A stretch of DNA of 33,408 nt from Methylococcaceae bacterium UBA659 (GTDB taxonomy: Bacteria; Pseudomonadota; Gammaproteobacteria; Methylococcales; Methylomonadaceae). Position 1 is the stretch's first letter. Every line of letters begins with the position of its first letter. The DNA is taken from the NCBI GenBank assembly GCA_002299495.1, contig DBNZ01000001.1, forward strand, positions 11,219 to 44,626, written 5' to 3'. The translations under genes were made by a program, and so were the position numbers. Shown in pieces: positions 7,694-16,212 of this stretch. Under the pieces are notes generated by a model. It was not told the DNA's origin, did not search any database, and saw only the letters and a list, made by a program, of their open reading frames with translations.

Positions 7694-10600
7694 ATGAAAA
7701 GTTTTTTTTTATCGTGTAATGGATTTTTTAACGCTGTAATCGTGGAAAAAAAATTGCTCCAAGAAGACCAGGGGCTTGACATGCTTATAGACGGAAAATT
7801 TTCCTGCACGCTAAACGCATCACACGCCAAAAAACAGCCGCCACTAACCCGCATCAACCAAATTATTGACGCCGGTTTTGACCAAGGCGTTTCTCATTGG
7901 CATTACGACCTCATGTTGCCGCATGGCGCCAGTTTAGGGATGGATATGAGCGAAAAATGGACTCTGTTTAATGGCCACACCTTGCATATTTACCAAAACG
8001 CAGGGTTTAACAGTTTCGTCGATTTGGTCTATCACGACCCGGTCGTAGGTGATTTTTTACCGGTTAAACCGGATGATTTTTATCACATAACAGGTAGTTT
8101 TGGTCTCCATCGTTGTCATGGCGCCTATCTAGTCGAGTTTTATGACAAAAATTATAAGTTGTTATATCGGCATGATAAAAATGTCGTGCAAGGCAAAAAG
8201 GGCGGTTCCGTATTGGAAGATTACCAAACCGTTTCAGAAATTGTCCATGTCCCCAAAAATGCCGGTTTTGCCAGGCTCGTGGTGAGAAAGTTTCCGGCCA
8301 AAGACGGCGAAACAGACAGTTTCTTGTTTTTTACCCGCCCTGCTTTTTCTTTAGTCCCCGCAGCCAATGAGCCGTTGCTGAAATGGGAAAAATCCTTTGT
8401 ATCTCCGCAGCAATGGCAAAATCTGCGGACAATCGAGCTGGAAAATTTTGCCGCAATCCAATTTTTATTGCCCGAACAAGTCTACGATGGCCAATCCCAT
8501 CAAATCGAGTTGGTCGAACACAGCAGCGGCAATGCCGTCAACGGTTCACCCAAAACGTTCCAGTATGAAACTGGCATTGACGGCGAATTGGTTAAGCTGG
8601 AGGGGATCCGGGTCATGGGTTGGGTTTCAGGGCCCGAAGTGCCCGTTGAAATTTATGTCGATGACCAATGGGTAGCCGGCACCGCTTCTGCGGAAAACGC
8701 GGACAACGGCCAACATGCCTTTTCTATCGCTTTGCCAGAACCCTACCTGGATGGCCGGCCCCATAGGATTGAGGCGAAAATTAGGTTTTCAGGGAAACGG
8801 GTGGGGGAGCTGGCTGAAATAACGCCTTACACGTTGACGCCTTGGAATGCGCTACAGAAATTTGCCGGCAAACCCCTGCCCGCCAAACTCTCGCCGGCCG
8901 CAGCTTATCGCTACGATTCCATGCGGGCGTCATTGTTAGCCTTAGCCGCCGCCGCCAAACAAAATAACCACCAAGAATTGGCCGATATGATGGAACGGGT
9001 CAAGTATTTGGGCACACTACACGAATTATTGGTCGCCGGTTTTGACCGCACGAAAAAATATGCGCCGCTGAAATTTCCTTTCCACGAGCAACCAAAAGTC
9101 AGCGTCGTCGTTCCGGTGCACAACAAATTTGCAGTCACTTACCATTGTATGGCCGCTTTGTTGTTTGCCTATAACGAAGCCAGTTTTGAAGTCATCTTAG
9201 TGGATGACGGCTCTAGCGACGAAACCGTAAGCATCGAAGAATTAGTTTCCGGCATCGTCTATCTACGGCATGAAACCTCCCAAGGCTTCATCCGGAGTTG
9301 CAACCGTGGCGCCCATTCCGCCCGGGGGGAATACATTGTCATGCTCAATAATGACACCGAACCCACTGTCCATTGGCTAGATGAGTTGTTGTTCACTTTC
9401 GCAGCATTCGACCAAGTTGGATTAGCCGGCTCAAAGTTACTGTACCCGGATGGTAGTCTGCAAGAAGCCGGAGGCATTGTCTGGGGTTCCGGCAACCCCT
9501 GGAATTATGGCCGTGGCGGCAACCCAGGCGACCCACGCTTCAACTATACCCGGCAAGCGGATTATTTGTCCGGCGCCGCCATTATGTTGGCTAAACGAGT
9601 TTGGGACCAAGTCGGCGGGTTTAGTGAAGACTATTGCCCTGCGTATTTTGAAGACACGGATTTGGCGTTTAAAGTCAGGGCGGCCGGTTATAAAACGGTG
9701 TTTGCCCCGTTATCCGTGGTCTACCATTTTGAAGGCGTTAGCAGCGGCACCGACATAGCTTCAGGCACCAAACGTTATCAAGAAATCAACCGCCCTAAGT
9801 TCAAACAAAAATGGATACACCAGTGCCGTTACAACGGCGAGGAAGGCAAGGATGCCGACTTGAATAAAGACCGCGGCGTTACGTTGCGGGCATTGGTGAT
9901 CGATTATCAAACCCCGCGCCCTGATATCGACGCCGGCAGTTATGCCGCCATCCAAGAAATCCGTCTGTTGCAATCCCTAGGCTTTAAGGTAACTTTTGTA
10001 CCGGATAATTTTGCCTATTTGGGCAAATATACGGAATTGCTACAACGGCTTGGGGTTGAAACCCTCTATGCGCCTTTTGCCTTTACCATGCAATCCGTTT
10101 TAGAAAAACGTGGCCATGAATTCGATGTGGTCTATATCACCCGCTACTATGTGGCAAAAAATCATTTAAGTTTAGTCAAGCAATACGCCCCTAGGGCAAA
10201 AGTCTTGTTCTGCAATGCGGACTTGCATTTCCTCAGGGAGCTGCGCGAAGCACTGGAATCAAAAGACATAGAACAATTAAAAAAAGCCTGCATCATCCGC
10301 GAAGAAGAATTAAGTGTTATGCGTGAAGCGGATGTGACTTTGTCCTATAACGAAATCGAGCATGCGGTCGTGCTGTCCCATAATTTGAATAGCACAAAAA
10401 TAATGACTTGCCCTTGGGTCGTCGATGTCAGCGACAAAACCCCGGGCTTCTGTACACGAAACGATATTGCGTTCTTAGGCGGGTTCGGCCATCCGCCCAA
10501 CAAAGCGGCCGTGCTGTTTTTCATCGGCCAAGTCATGCCTATTTTGCATAAACAATTGCCGGAGGCAAAATTTAGAGTCTTCGGCAGTAATATGCCCGAT

Positions 10601-11038
10601 GAAATAAAAAAATTGGCTACCCAAGATGTGATCATTGAGGGCTACATTGAAGATGTCGCCGATGTATACGACAGCTGCCGGGTTTTTGTGGCGCCGTTGC
10701 TCACCGGCGCCGGCATAAAAGGAAAAGTCATTGAAGCGTTGGCTTACGGCACACCCTCGGTGCTGACTGCAATGGCCGCAGAAGGCATCCCTTTACGTCA
10801 TGGCGCAGAAGCTTTGATCGCCGAAACTGCCCAAGAATGGGCGGACGCGGTCACTGAGCTGTATACTAACCAGACACTGTGGGAGCAAATGTCTACCGCT
10901 GCTAAGGCGTTCGCGCAGCAACACTATAACTTTGAGAATGGCCGAAAATTAATGCGGAGGGCATTGGAGACAGCGGAAATTTTTGCGCCCATCGAAAACC
11001 AAGCGTTAGTAGCCAAGCATTCCCGGCCATTTAAATAA
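7694..11038 (+). CDS. large bifunctional glycosyltransferase (GT2 + GT4-like)
   Basis: A 1114-residue cytosolic protein with two glycosyltransferase modules. Residues 1-460 contain no fold I recognise; they look like beta-rich accessory segments, and about 298-378 (LVKLEGIRVMGWVSG onward) resembles a carbohydrate-associated beta domain. A GT-A family 2 domain spans about 468-700: VSVVVPVHNKF, ILVDDGSSDET, the metal-site equivalent NNDTEP, and YFEDTDLAFKVRAAGY. A GT-B family 4-like domain spans about 730-1090, with FLGGFGHPPNKAAV, APLLTGAGIKGKVIEALAYGTP and a GIPLRHGAEAL segment. It heads a probable operon with two sulfotransferases and lpxD, suggesting surface glycan assembly. The ATG at 7694 has no Shine-Dalgarno; the ATG at 7781 (residue 30) has AGGGG nearby and may be the real start. 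Donor and acceptor sugars cannot be predicted. Confidence 0.9.
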   Translation: MKSFFLSCNGFFNAVIVEKKLLQEDQGLDMLIDGKFSCTLNASHAKKQPPLTRINQIIDAGFDQGVSHWHYDLMLPHGASLGMDMSEKWTLFNGHTLHIYQNAGFNSFVDLVYHDPVVGDFLPVKPDDFYHITGSFGLHRCHGAYLVEFYDKNYKLLYRHDKNVVQGKKGGSVLEDYQTVSEIVHVPKNAGFARLVVRKFPAKDGETDSFLFFTRPAFSLVPAANEPLLKWEKSFVSPQQWQNLRTIELENFAAIQFLLPEQVYDGQSHQIELVEHSSGNAVNGSPKTFQYETGIDGELVKLEGIRVMGWVSGPEVPVEIYVDDQWVAGTASAENADNGQHAFSIALPEPYLDGRPHRIEAKIRFSGKRVGELAEITPYTLTPWNALQKFAGKPLPAKLSPAAAYRYDSMRASLLALAAAAKQNNHQELADMMERVKYLGTLHELLVAGFDRTKKYAPLKFPFHEQPKVSVVVPVHNKFAVTYHCMAALLFAYNEASFEVILVDDGSSDETVSIEELVSGIVYLRHETSQGFIRSCNRGAHSARGEYIVMLNNDTEPTVHWLDELLFTFAAFDQVGLAGSKLLYPDGSLQEAGGIVWGSGNPWNYGRGGNPGDPRFNYTRQADYLSGAAIMLAKRVWDQVGGFSEDYCPAYFEDTDLAFKVRAAGYKTVFAPLSVVYHFEGVSSGTDIASGTKRYQEINRPKFKQKWIHQCRYNGEEGKDADLNKDRGVTLRALVIDYQTPRPDIDAGSYAAIQEIRLLQSLGFKVTFVPDNFAYLGKYTELLQRLGVETLYAPFAFTMQSVLEKRGHEFDVVYITRYYVAKNHLSLVKQYAPRAKVLFCNADLHFLRELREALESKDIEQLKKACIIREEELSVMREADVTLSYNEIEHAVVLSHNLNSTKIMTCPWVVDVSDKTPGFCTRNDIAFLGGFGHPPNKAAVLFFIGQVMPILHKQLPEAKFRVFGSNMPDEIKKLATQDVIIEGYIEDVADVYDSCRVFVAPLLTGAGIKGKVIEALAYGTPSVLTAMAAEGIPLRHGAEALIAETAQEWADAVTELYTNQTLWEQMSTAAKAFAQQHYNFENGRKLMRRALETAEIFAPIENQALVAKHSRPFK

Positions 11039-11065
11039 ACACCCTGCCAAAGCTATTGGATAAGC

Positions 11066-11794
11066 ATGTTGAGACACATAATATTCCACTATCATTTTTT
11101 TAAAAACGCGGGCACTTCCGTTGATGCGTTTTTACAATATAACTTCCCTAGGCAATGGGTCAGTAAGGAATTTACCAGTAACCAATACCCCACAAATTCC
11201 AGCGAATGCCAACAATGGTTAATACAGGAACCACAAGCGGTGGCGTTTTCCTCGCACACCGCTTTGCCGCCGCCGCCAGAAATTGCCGGCGTACGCATAG
11301 TTCCGATCATTTTTTTCCGTCACCCGATAGACCGGATCGCCTCAGCTTATGATTTTGAACGCAAACAAGCCGCCGACACCACAGGTTCTTTATTGGCTCG
11401 GAAAACCGATTTAAAAGGGTACATCGAAACCCAGCTTTTGCTTGGAAAATATAGCCAATGCCGTAATTTCCACTTATCTAAGATAAAACATATCATCGAC
11501 AGCCACGCCCCTGCCGATGCCGCCATAAAATTTATCGACAGCCTGCCCTTTGTTGGGCTTGTGGAACAGTACGACCAATCCATAGCAAAATTGGCTAGGC
11601 TATTGTCCCCTTATTTCCCCCTAGTCAAGCCGATAGTGGTGACAAAAAACGTAAACCGCAGTTTAGTTGAGCCGCTTGGTTCTAAATTAAACAACATTCG
11701 CCAGCAAATAGGCGACGCTCTCTACCATGAATTGCTTTTGGCAAATGCCGAGGATTTAGCCTTATTTGAGCATGTCCAAAAAAAATACCGCTAA
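11066..11794 (+). CDS. sulfotransferase family protein
   Basis: A 242-residue protein with the two PAPS-binding motifs of cytosolic and carbohydrate sulfotransferases. The 5'-phosphosulfate loop is FFKNAGTSVD at residues 11-20, equivalent to the PKTAGTS loop. The 3'-phosphate motif is FFRHPIDRIASAYDF at about 83-97, with R85 and S93 in the expected places. It should transfer sulfate from PAPS to a glycan hydroxyl or amine. It lies 27 bases after the double glycosyltransferase, so a glycan product of that enzyme is a natural acceptor, but this is inference. No signal peptide or membrane segment is seen. Confidence 0.82.
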   Translation: MLRHIIFHYHFFKNAGTSVDAFLQYNFPRQWVSKEFTSNQYPTNSSECQQWLIQEPQAVAFSSHTALPPPPEIAGVRIVPIIFFRHPIDRIASAYDFERKQAADTTGSLLARKTDLKGYIETQLLLGKYSQCRNFHLSKIKHIIDSHAPADAAIKFIDSLPFVGLVEQYDQSIAKLARLLSPYFPLVKPIVVTKNVNRSLVEPLGSKLNNIRQQIGDALYHELLLANAEDLALFEHVQKKYR

Positions 11795-11855
11795 AGCCGA
11801 TTAGGCCCTGTTATTGAACGTCATTTTTTACCGTTCTAGAAACCCGTGGCCGGTC

Positions 11856-12875
11856 ATGAAGAAAAAATCACTCACCTTACATATCGGCACGGAAAAAACC
11901 GGAACGACATCAATCCAAGATTTTTTGGCCTTAAACCGCCCGCAACTAAAACAACAAGGAATTTTATACCCCGAGTCTTTAGGCAAAAAAAACCATATAA
12001 AATTGGCCGCCTATGCCAGCCACAAAACCTGGCAATCGCTGCCTAAGTCTTTGGCCTATGGCGAGAATAACCCAGAAGCCTTTAATAAACGACTAACACA
12101 AAAACTCCAAGAGGAGCTGGCATTGCACCCTGAAGAATACGCCATCATCTCCAATGAACACCTGCATTCACGGCTTCATGGCATCGGCCAAATAAAGAGA
12201 GTCAAGGCTTTGCTTGAGGAATTTTTTCACTCTATCACCATCTTGGTCTATTTTAGGCGCCAGGATTTGATGTCCTTTTCACGTTATTCAACGGCTCTTA
12301 AAGCAGGCTTCGCAGATGCGACGCCCTTTACATCTTCCCGGCACCAGTACTACTACGATTTTTTCCGTATTTATCATAACTGGTCCAATGTATTTGGGCA
12401 GCGACAGGTGAAAGTCAGATTGTTTGCCAAAGAACATTGGAAAAACGGCGATCTCCTGGAAGACTTTTGCTTAAGTTCTGGGATTGGCCAATTTGAGGCC
12501 TTGTCGATTCCGGAACGCCGCAATCAAGCCTTATCCCTTGAGGCCGAATGGCTGCTTAAGACCCTGAATAAACAAACCCAAGCTGGCCTGGTGACGCTGA
12601 ATAGGCCGACTAGGAAAAAATTAGTCAAAGAGATTTGCCAGAAGTACCATGGCTCGCCTTTTTATCCAAAAAAACGGACAGCCATAAATTTTTACCATCA
12701 ATTTTCAGAATCCAACAATATGTTGGGGAAATGCCTTAATGATTGCCCGGAGCCTATGTTTAATAATGATTTTTCCATGTACCCTGAAAATATCGAAACC
12801 GGTCTTTTACCCGAAAAACGCTTATGGGCCAGGAATGAGTTAAGACAACTCCTTAAAAACTATTGCCATTTATAA
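11856..12875 (+). CDS. second sulfotransferase-fold protein
   Basis: From the first ATG the product is 339 residues; the longest frame begins 42 bases earlier at a TTG and adds 14 unconvincing residues. LHIGTEKTGTTSIQDFL (from about residue 8) is the P-loop-like PAPS-binding motif of a sulfotransferase family. ILVYFRRQDLMSFSRYS (about 129-143, with R134, R135 and S140) fits the 3'-phosphate site. It is unrelated in overall sequence to the preceding sulfotransferase, so the pair is not a recent duplication; the two may sulfate different positions. It sits 13 bases before lpxD in the same probable operon. No clear Shine-Dalgarno precedes either start. The acceptor is unknown. Confidence 0.75.
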   Translation: MKKKSLTLHIGTEKTGTTSIQDFLALNRPQLKQQGILYPESLGKKNHIKLAAYASHKTWQSLPKSLAYGENNPEAFNKRLTQKLQEELALHPEEYAIISNEHLHSRLHGIGQIKRVKALLEEFFHSITILVYFRRQDLMSFSRYSTALKAGFADATPFTSSRHQYYYDFFRIYHNWSNVFGQRQVKVRLFAKEHWKNGDLLEDFCLSSGIGQFEALSIPERRNQALSLEAEWLLKTLNKQTQAGLVTLNRPTRKKLVKEICQKYHGSPFYPKKRTAINFYHQFSESNNMLGKCLNDCPEPMFNNDFSMYPENIETGLLPEKRLWARNELRQLLKNYCHL

Positions 12876-12888
12876 ACCCTAGGTACTT

Positions 12889-13935
12889 ATGCCAATCGTT
12901 CTAGCAGAGCTTGCCAAACAATGCGCCGCCACCATTAACGGTGGGGATCCATCACAAACCATCCATTCGGCCGCCGACATCATTTCGGCAACATCCGGAC
13001 AGGTGACCCAGTTAACAAACGGCCGATACAGCAAACATATCCAAAATTCAGCGGCATCGGCCTGTTTTGTGGCCGAGGGTTTTGAACTGGGCCAAGTGCC
13101 CGGAAATTTAGCATTGCTGGTCTGTAAAGACCCGGAAATGGCTTTCATCAAAGCCGTACAAATTTTGCACCCTGAAGAGCCTATCCTCCCTTCCGTTAGC
13201 CCGCAGGCGTCGATAGCCCCGACCGCAACGGTCGCCAATTCGGCATATATTGGCCCTTTTGCGGTGATTGGCGAACAATGCCACATCGGCGAACATTGCC
13301 AAATACTGGCAGGCGTTTATGTCGGCAACAAGGTGGCTCTTGGCAAGAATTGTAAAATTCACCCCTATGCCGTCATTTATGACGGGACCATTATTGGCGA
13401 CAACGTCATTATCCATTCCGGGGCCATCATCGGCGCCGATGGCTTTGGTTATAAATTTAGAAATCACCAACATGTCAAAGTCCCGCAAGTTGGCAATGTC
13501 GTAATCGAGGATAATGTCGAAATTGGCGCCAACACCTGCATAGACCGGGGCGCACTGGGCAGTACCCGCATCGGTTTAGGCACCAAAATAGACAACTTAG
13601 TGCAGATTGGCCATAACAACCAAGTAGGCCAACATGTCATTATGTGCGGGCAAGTCGGCGTTTCAGGTTCCTGCACTATCGAAGATTATGCCATTTTGGC
13701 CGGAAGCGCCGGGGTCGCCGACCATGTCACCATTGGCAAAGGCGCGGTGGTGATGGCCCGCTCGGGCATTGCCAATGACATTAAGCCAGGGAGCCAGGTT
13801 TTTGGCAGCCCGGCCAAGGATAAAAAGACGGCCTATAAAGAGCAAGTCGCCTTGGCAAAATTACCAGAATTACTAAAAACAATAAAAGAATTACGAGAGG
13901 AGGTTAAACGATTGTCGAAGAGATTCGAGGCTTAA
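12889..13935 (+). CDS. lpxD: UDP-3-O-acylglucosamine N-acyltransferase (LpxD family)
   Basis: LpxD adds the second, N-linked hydroxyacyl chain in lipid A synthesis using acyl-ACP. The 348 residues show the LpxD N-terminal domain (about 1-105), then a left-handed beta-helix of hexapeptide repeats (about 107-290, for example IGPFAVIGEQCHIGEHC), then a C-terminal helix. The catalytic histidine is probably H242 in NLVQIGHNNQVG; HSGAIIGADGFGYKF (176-190) and CIDRGALGSTRIG are also family-typical. The usual neighbours (bamA, skp, fabZ, lpxA) are absent: it ends a glycosyltransferase-sulfotransferase operon. It may therefore be a second LpxD paralogue or an enzyme acting on another nucleotide-sugar, rather than the housekeeping copy. 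Confidence 0.88.
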   Translation: MPIVLAELAKQCAATINGGDPSQTIHSAADIISATSGQVTQLTNGRYSKHIQNSAASACFVAEGFELGQVPGNLALLVCKDPEMAFIKAVQILHPEEPILPSVSPQASIAPTATVANSAYIGPFAVIGEQCHIGEHCQILAGVYVGNKVALGKNCKIHPYAVIYDGTIIGDNVIIHSGAIIGADGFGYKFRNHQHVKVPQVGNVVIEDNVEIGANTCIDRGALGSTRIGLGTKIDNLVQIGHNNQVGQHVIMCGQVGVSGSCTIEDYAILAGSAGVADHVTIGKGAVVMARSGIANDIKPGSQVFGSPAKDKKTAYKEQVALAKLPELLKTIKELREEVKRLSKRFEA

Positions 13936-14037
13936 TTTAATTAATTAGCGTTGATTTTGTTTCTTAATAGCATTAGCTATATTATTGATTAATATAAGAT
14001 AATTTTTTTATCGTGCTGTTTCAAAAGATTTTTGTAA

Positions 14038-14065
14038 TTAATCTGTCATTTTTTTCGCCTATAGT
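14038..14065 (+). promoter_or_regulatory. candidate promoter of the PP2C-STAS operon
   Basis: The 183-base gap after lpxD is very AT-rich. A good -10 box TATAGT (14060-14065) lies 16 bases after a weak TTAATC (14038-14043), leaving a leader of about 45 bases before the ATG at 14119, which has AGGG as a weak ribosome-binding site. The -35 match is poor, so an activator or alternative sigma factor is possible. Confidence 0.4.
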
Positions 14066-14118
14066 CTAGTGCAGTTTTATGGTATCTACGCTAATTTTGT
14101 AAAAACATCAGGGCACTT

Positions 14119-16212
14119 ATGATTGACAACTTAATCCGCACCACAGCCACAGCCACAGCTGGGTTCTCAGTCCCTTGTGTAGGCGATCTAACACAAGACG
14201 TCAAGCCCATCAATCTTGATACCCTGATACTTACAGTCCTTGAACAGTTCCAAACCAACGCCGATTTAACGGCATTGCCGATAATGGATCATAACAACAA
14301 TTATTTCGGCATCATCTCCCGCCGTAATTACTTAAACCTCATGACCAAAGCCTTTGCCAGAGAGTTATATGCACGCAAAGACTTATTCACCTTGTTAGAA
14401 ATCAACCCTGAAATATTTATTGCACCATTGGTCGCCGATGCGGAGGATCGCATCGACCAAATTATGGTGGATTTTCTGATCCGCGACCCCGCCATTATGT
14501 ATGACGCTTTGCCGGTACTCAGCAAAGGAAATATTCAGGGCGTGATTAAAGTCGCCGACATGATGTTAAGCATGTCCCAATCGCAAGGCAACTTGATCGA
14601 AACCATGCAGCGGATTAGCACCCGTTTAAATGACGAGGTGACCAAAGCCGCCACCCTGCAACAAAATCTACTGCGCCCCCCCCATATTGAATTACCCGGC
14701 CTACGCGGGGTTTCCGCGATGATCACTTCCAGCGAAATTGGTGGCGACTTCTATGATTACTACCACATTGACGGCCGCTGGTCGGTTATTTTGGTGGGTG
14801 ATGTCAGCGGTCATGGCATTGCGGCAGGCACCATCGTTTGTGCGGCGAAAGCGGGGGTCAATTTCCTGGTTTCTGAAAAAGAAAAAGAACCCGCTATCAT
14901 CTTATCTCGGCTTAGCAACCTTATTTTTAACACCGCCCACCAAAGCCTGTTGATGACCATGTTTGCCATCTGCATCGATACGCAGACAGGCGAATTAAAA
15001 TACGCAAACGCCGGGCATCAGTTCGCCTATCTTTACCGCGCCATGCTCGGCCAGTTGGATGTCCTTGAGATAGGCGGCTTGCCGATGGGCAAAAACGAAC
15101 ATACCGACTATGAGCAGGTAGCCACTGAAATTGACTTAGGTGACCGGATTTTTCTTTATACCGATAGTATCGTCGAGGAGGAAGATAGCCACGGGGAATG
15201 TTTTGGTTATGAGCGCTTGGAGGAATTACTGATAAAACATTCAGAGCATGATGTTGAACATTTGCCCCATACCCTCATTTCAAATTTGGCCAACCATATC
15301 GGACGGGATACGTTCCATGATGACCTGACCATTTTTTGTGTCGAGCATACCGAGAGAACCTACGGAACTTCAATGATGCAGGGGTCCATTGCCCATGATG
15401 CCGAGATTTTGCGCCAAGTCCATATTGATGAGATTTCCTATCGGGCCAATCCAGGGGATATTTCCCCGCATATCAAGCGGCAAGATTTAATTTTCTTAGC
15501 GCAAAACCGATTTTCAGACATCATCCCGGCCTTAGCCTCCCAAGGGGTGCGACGCATATTGCTGCATGACCATCCTATCAACCAACACTTAGGTTGGGGT
15601 AATTTGCTGAACCAGCACCTGCACCGGCATCATGATGATTTGGCCATGTACCTGCGTAGCCCCGAGCAACGCCGAGAATTTCATTTTACCCACAGCGACG
15701 ACAAGCCGTTCATCATTAATGAAATTGACGCCTGGCTACAAGAGATCGCCATAGCCAACCCTGAGCGTCTTGACACCGTTGCTTTCCTGCTCGATGAAAT
15801 CATCGAAAACGGCCTTTATGCGGCGCCCCGGGATGGTAAAGGCAGGCCTTTGTTTGCTAAGGGCACTCCTAGGGAGTTAAACCCAGGTGAAGTGTTAAGA
15901 CTGGATTTATCGATCAAAAACGGTTTGTTAGGCTTATCCATAACGGATAATTGGGGGACTTTAACGCCTAATGTGTTTTTAAACCGGTTGACCCGGCATG
16001 TGCAAGGCTCAGGGCTTATTTCAGGCATGGGCGGGGGCGGTTTGTATCTGATCTGGCGATTATCCGATTACCTTCAGCTACGCGTGTTCCCGCATCAACA
16101 AACACAAGTTTGTGTCTTTATAGACTTAAACCATCCGTTCGATCCGGAGGCCGATAAAAGTTATCAATTCCTCTACCACACAGAATTATATGAGGCTGTA
16201 AACCATGACTAA
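14119..16212 (+). CDS. CBS-PP2C(SpoIIE)-HATPase fusion, partner-switch regulator
   Basis: A 697-residue soluble protein with three modules. Residues about 16-150 look like a tandem CBS pair, a likely nucleotide sensor. Residues about 195-410 form a PP2C/SpoIIE phosphatase: GGDFYDYY (208-215, metal ligand D210), GDVSGHG (227-233), YANAGH (295-300), YTDSIVEEED, and HDDLTI (400-405). Residues about 535-675 form a GHKL ATPase like RsbW/SpoIIAB: N-box DEIIENGL with N564, ITDNWG with D610, glycine loop GMGGGGLYL (636-644). An RsbU-like phosphatase and an RsbW-like kinase in one chain would add and remove phosphate on STAS proteins, and the next gene, overlapping by 8 bases, encodes two STAS domains. 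Eight consecutive C bases (14676-14683) encode residues 187-188. The direction of signalling is inferred. Confidence 0.88.
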   Translation: MIDNLIRTTATATAGFSVPCVGDLTQDVKPINLDTLILTVLEQFQTNADLTALPIMDHNNNYFGIISRRNYLNLMTKAFARELYARKDLFTLLEINPEIFIAPLVADAEDRIDQIMVDFLIRDPAIMYDALPVLSKGNIQGVIKVADMMLSMSQSQGNLIETMQRISTRLNDEVTKAATLQQNLLRPPHIELPGLRGVSAMITSSEIGGDFYDYYHIDGRWSVILVGDVSGHGIAAGTIVCAAKAGVNFLVSEKEKEPAIILSRLSNLIFNTAHQSLLMTMFAICIDTQTGELKYANAGHQFAYLYRAMLGQLDVLEIGGLPMGKNEHTDYEQVATEIDLGDRIFLYTDSIVEEEDSHGECFGYERLEELLIKHSEHDVEHLPHTLISNLANHIGRDTFHDDLTIFCVEHTERTYGTSMMQGSIAHDAEILRQVHIDEISYRANPGDISPHIKRQDLIFLAQNRFSDIIPALASQGVRRILLHDHPINQHLGWGNLLNQHLHRHHDDLAMYLRSPEQRREFHFTHSDDKPFIINEIDAWLQEIAIANPERLDTVAFLLDEIIENGLYAAPRDGKGRPLFAKGTPRELNPGEVLRLDLSIKNGLLGLSITDNWGTLTPNVFLNRLTRHVQGSGLISGMGGGGLYLIWRLSDYLQLRVFPHQQTQVCVFIDLNHPFDPEADKSYQFLYHTELYEAVNHD

